From CAVVGB01 sp963747715 (GTDB lineage: Bacteria > Actinomycetota > Thermoleophilia > Gaiellales > Gaiellaceae), in assembly GCA_963747715.1 (NCBI GenBank), contig CAVVGB010000001.1, forward strand, positions 124,001 to 188,000: a stretch of DNA of 64,000 nt, written 5' to 3'. Of the stretch, positions 62,790 to 64,000 are shown in pieces (position 1 is the stretch's first letter; every line of letters begins with the position of its first letter). The notes beneath the pieces are model-generated. The model did not search any database. It was given only the letters and a program-made list of their open reading frames with translations, and had not been told where the DNA came from. The position numbers were made by a program, and so were the translations under genes.

Positions 62790-63254
62790 TTAACCCTCGA
62801 AGCGGGCGAGCTCCTCGTCCACCCGCCGTTCCAGCTCGGGGTCGAGGGGCCGTCGTCCGTCCACGGACGGGCCGGCGGCGGGGGCGGCGCGGGAGCGGCT
62901 CCAACGCCGTGCAAGGAAGGCGACCGCGACGACTGCCGCTAGGCCGCCTGCGATCGGCACGAGCCACGCGAGGAGGTTGAAGCCCCGGGCCGGCGGCGCG
63001 GCGAGAACGCTCTCACCGAATTGCGCGACGAGCTTGTCCTTGATCTCGCTTTTCGTGTCACCGGCTGCGATGCGCTGGCGGACGAAGGCGCGCATGCGCT
63101 CGGCGACGGGAGCGTCCGACATCGCGAGGGTGGTCTTGCACGTCGGACAGACGAGCTCGTCCTCGAGCTCGGCGAGGGTCGGATGCTCCTCGCTCGCGGC
63201 CGCCGTGCCGACTACGGCGAGGGCGACGACGAGAATGAGCGCGATCCGTCTCAT
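62790..63254 (-). CDS. ccmH: CcmH/CycL-type cytochrome c biogenesis protein
   Basis: 154 residues: signal peptide (IALILVVALAVVGTAAA), redox motif LVCPTCK in place of the usual LRCxxCQ, FVRQRIAAGDTKSEIKDKLV, and a membrane helix (AWLVPIAGGLAAVVAVAFLA). It reduces apocytochrome thiols or supports haem ligation outside the membrane. It overlaps the ccmG-like gene by ATGA. Confidence 0.92.
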   Translation of the reverse strand: MRRIALILVVALAVVGTAAASEEHPTLAELEDELVCPTCKTTLAMSDAPVAERMRAFVRQRIAAGDTKSEIKDKLVAQFGESVLAAPPARGFNLLAWLVPIAGGLAAVVAVAFLARRWSRSRAAPAAGPSVDGRRPLDPELERRVDEELARFEG

Positions 63255-63814
63255 GCGCTCGACTCGAGCGCGAGCTCGATGTTGCGGTCGAGCTGCTCTG
63301 CGGTAACGGGCCCCTGTACGCGCTCGCCGACGAGCCGGCCGCTCTTGTCGACGAAGTAGGTCTCGGGAAATCCGGTGACGCCGTAGCGCCCGAGCGTCGA
63401 GCCGCGGCCGTCATACACGTGCGGGTACGTCGTCTCGTAGCGCTCGATGAAGCGACGCGCGTCGGTCTGGAAGTCCTGCGCGTCCACCCCCACCACGAGG
63501 ACGCCACGGTCGCGCCACCGCTGCCATGCATCCTCGAGGATGTCCGCTTCGTCCTTGCACGGCAGGCACCAGGACGCCCAGAAGTTGACGACGACGACGC
63601 GGCGACCCTCTTCCTCCGAGAGGCGGAGGGTGCCCTCATCGTCAAGGCGCTCGAGGTCGAAATCAGGTGCCACCGGCGTCCCGCCGGAGGCGAGCTCAGC
63701 TGCGACGCCGCCCGTGGTCTCTTCCCTGGTCACCTGCCAGCCGAGAAGGGCGATGAGAAGAGCGATCACCGAGACGGCAGCCGCCTGCAGGGCAATCTTC
63801 GCGCGGCGCGCCAT
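63251..63814 (-). CDS. ccmG: CcmG/ResA-type thioredoxin-like protein
   Basis: 187 residues: N-terminal membrane anchor (about 8-27, LQAAAVSVIALLIALLGWQ), then a thioredoxin fold with the redox site WASWCLPCKDE and cis-Pro region VTGFPETYFVDKSG. Extracytoplasmic thiol reductase for cytochrome c maturation; works with CcdA and CcmH. Confidence 0.93.
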   Translation of the reverse strand: MARRAKIALQAAAVSVIALLIALLGWQVTREETTGGVAAELASGGTPVAPDFDLERLDDEGTLRLSEEEGRRVVVVNFWASWCLPCKDEADILEDAWQRWRDRGVLVVGVDAQDFQTDARRFIERYETTYPHVYDGRGSTLGRYGVTGFPETYFVDKSGRLVGERVQGPVTAEQLDRNIELALESSA

Positions 63815-63842
63815 GACTCCGCGCCAAGTCTACCCCCCGTGA

Positions 63843-64000
63843 CTACGCGCGAACGATGAAGACGTGCGTTCCGACGCGGACGCGCTCGAAGAGCCATTCC
63901 GCCTCGGGGATCCGCATGCGGATGCACCCGTGCGAGGCCGAGTAGCCGATCGAATAGGCGCTCGGGGTGCCGTGGATGCCGACGCCGCCGACGGACAGGC
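63843..64000 (-). CDS. L,D-transpeptidase (YkuD domain), partial C-terminus
   Basis: The last about 52 residues are seen, running off the right edge. VGIHGTPSAYSIGYSASHGC, then IRM holds the YkuD signature HGT...S.GCIRM with the catalytic Cys. It cross-links peptidoglycan or attaches proteins to it. The N-terminus is outside the window. Confidence 0.9.
   Translation of the reverse strand, partial: LSVGGVGIHGTPSAYSIGYSASHGCIRMRIPEAEWLFERVRVGTHVFIVRA

Overview
The window is high-GC DNA that reads like an actinobacterium. My best guess is class Thermoleophilia (Gaiellales or Solirubrobacterales relatives). This is inferred from gene content: a Tad pilus locus, a SARP/BTAD regulator, a PxKF-type repeat protein, an MsiK/UgpC-type sugar ABC system, AddAB-like recombination genes, a DUF3303 protein and many GTG/TTG starts with 1-4 nt overlaps. 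I see no phage, insertion sequence, CRISPR array or replication origin.

Layout. (1) 1-7452, minus strand: a Tad/Flp pilus operon with two Flp pilins, TadE, a TadG-like protein, CpaB, a CpaE/TadZ ATPase, the CpaF motor and a VWA-domain membrane protein cut by the window edge. (2) 7822-10251, plus strand: a secreted M15-like protein, a DUF192 protein, the prepilin peptidase that should process the pilins, and a small protein. (3) 10415-16904: a large secreted Ig-repeat/PxKF protein, a PD40 beta-propeller protein and a SARP regulator. (4) 16908-25024: a DUF3303 protein, a LysR regulator, an orphan peptide-binding lipoprotein and a MacB/FtsX-like exporter. (5) 25108-36661: greA, initiator tRNA-Met, a Ppx/GppA phosphatase, two small secreted proteins sharing a Cys-pair motif, a two-component system, a CBS protein, glutamate dehydrogenase, an NfeD-like protein, an MMPL transporter, tRNA-Leu and a DUF3105 protein. 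(6) 36904-44432: rmuC, aconitase, a Vms1/eRF1-like protein, thioredoxin reductase, a PAS protein, an SGNH hydrolase and endonuclease III. (7) 44481-50785: addA/addB-like helicase-nucleases. (8) 51080-58335, minus strand: a sugar ABC importer operon (ATPase, binding protein, MalF-like and MalG-like permeases) followed by a flavoprotein and a parallel beta-helix membrane protein. (9) 58554-64000: an isocitrate/isopropylmalate-type dehydrogenase, an MFS transporter, a 7Fe ferredoxin, small proteins, a cytochrome c biogenesis set (ccdA, ccmH, ccmG) and the end of an L,D-transpeptidase.

Reading frames are interrupted by single-base shifts in several unrelated genes: the M15-like gene, both ABC exporter genes, greA, a zinc-ribbon gene and the MMPL transporter. 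An SGNH hydrolase has an in-frame amber codon. Because greA is normally conserved and the shifts sit in short G/C/A runs or alternating CG, uncorrected long-read sequencing error is the simplest explanation. Interrupted genes are given with full extents.

The most interesting signals are: three intergenic copies of a structured element (54288-54369, 58420-58495, 62665-62747) whose inner and outer stems show compensatory changes; a MalF-like permease carrying an inserted Ig-like domain; a facing pair of 20-bp palindromes that supply the 3' end of the addA-like gene; an aconitase with Ser where a cluster Cys is expected; and paralogous secreted proteins built around a C-x3-EAEH-x-NDP-x-C motif.
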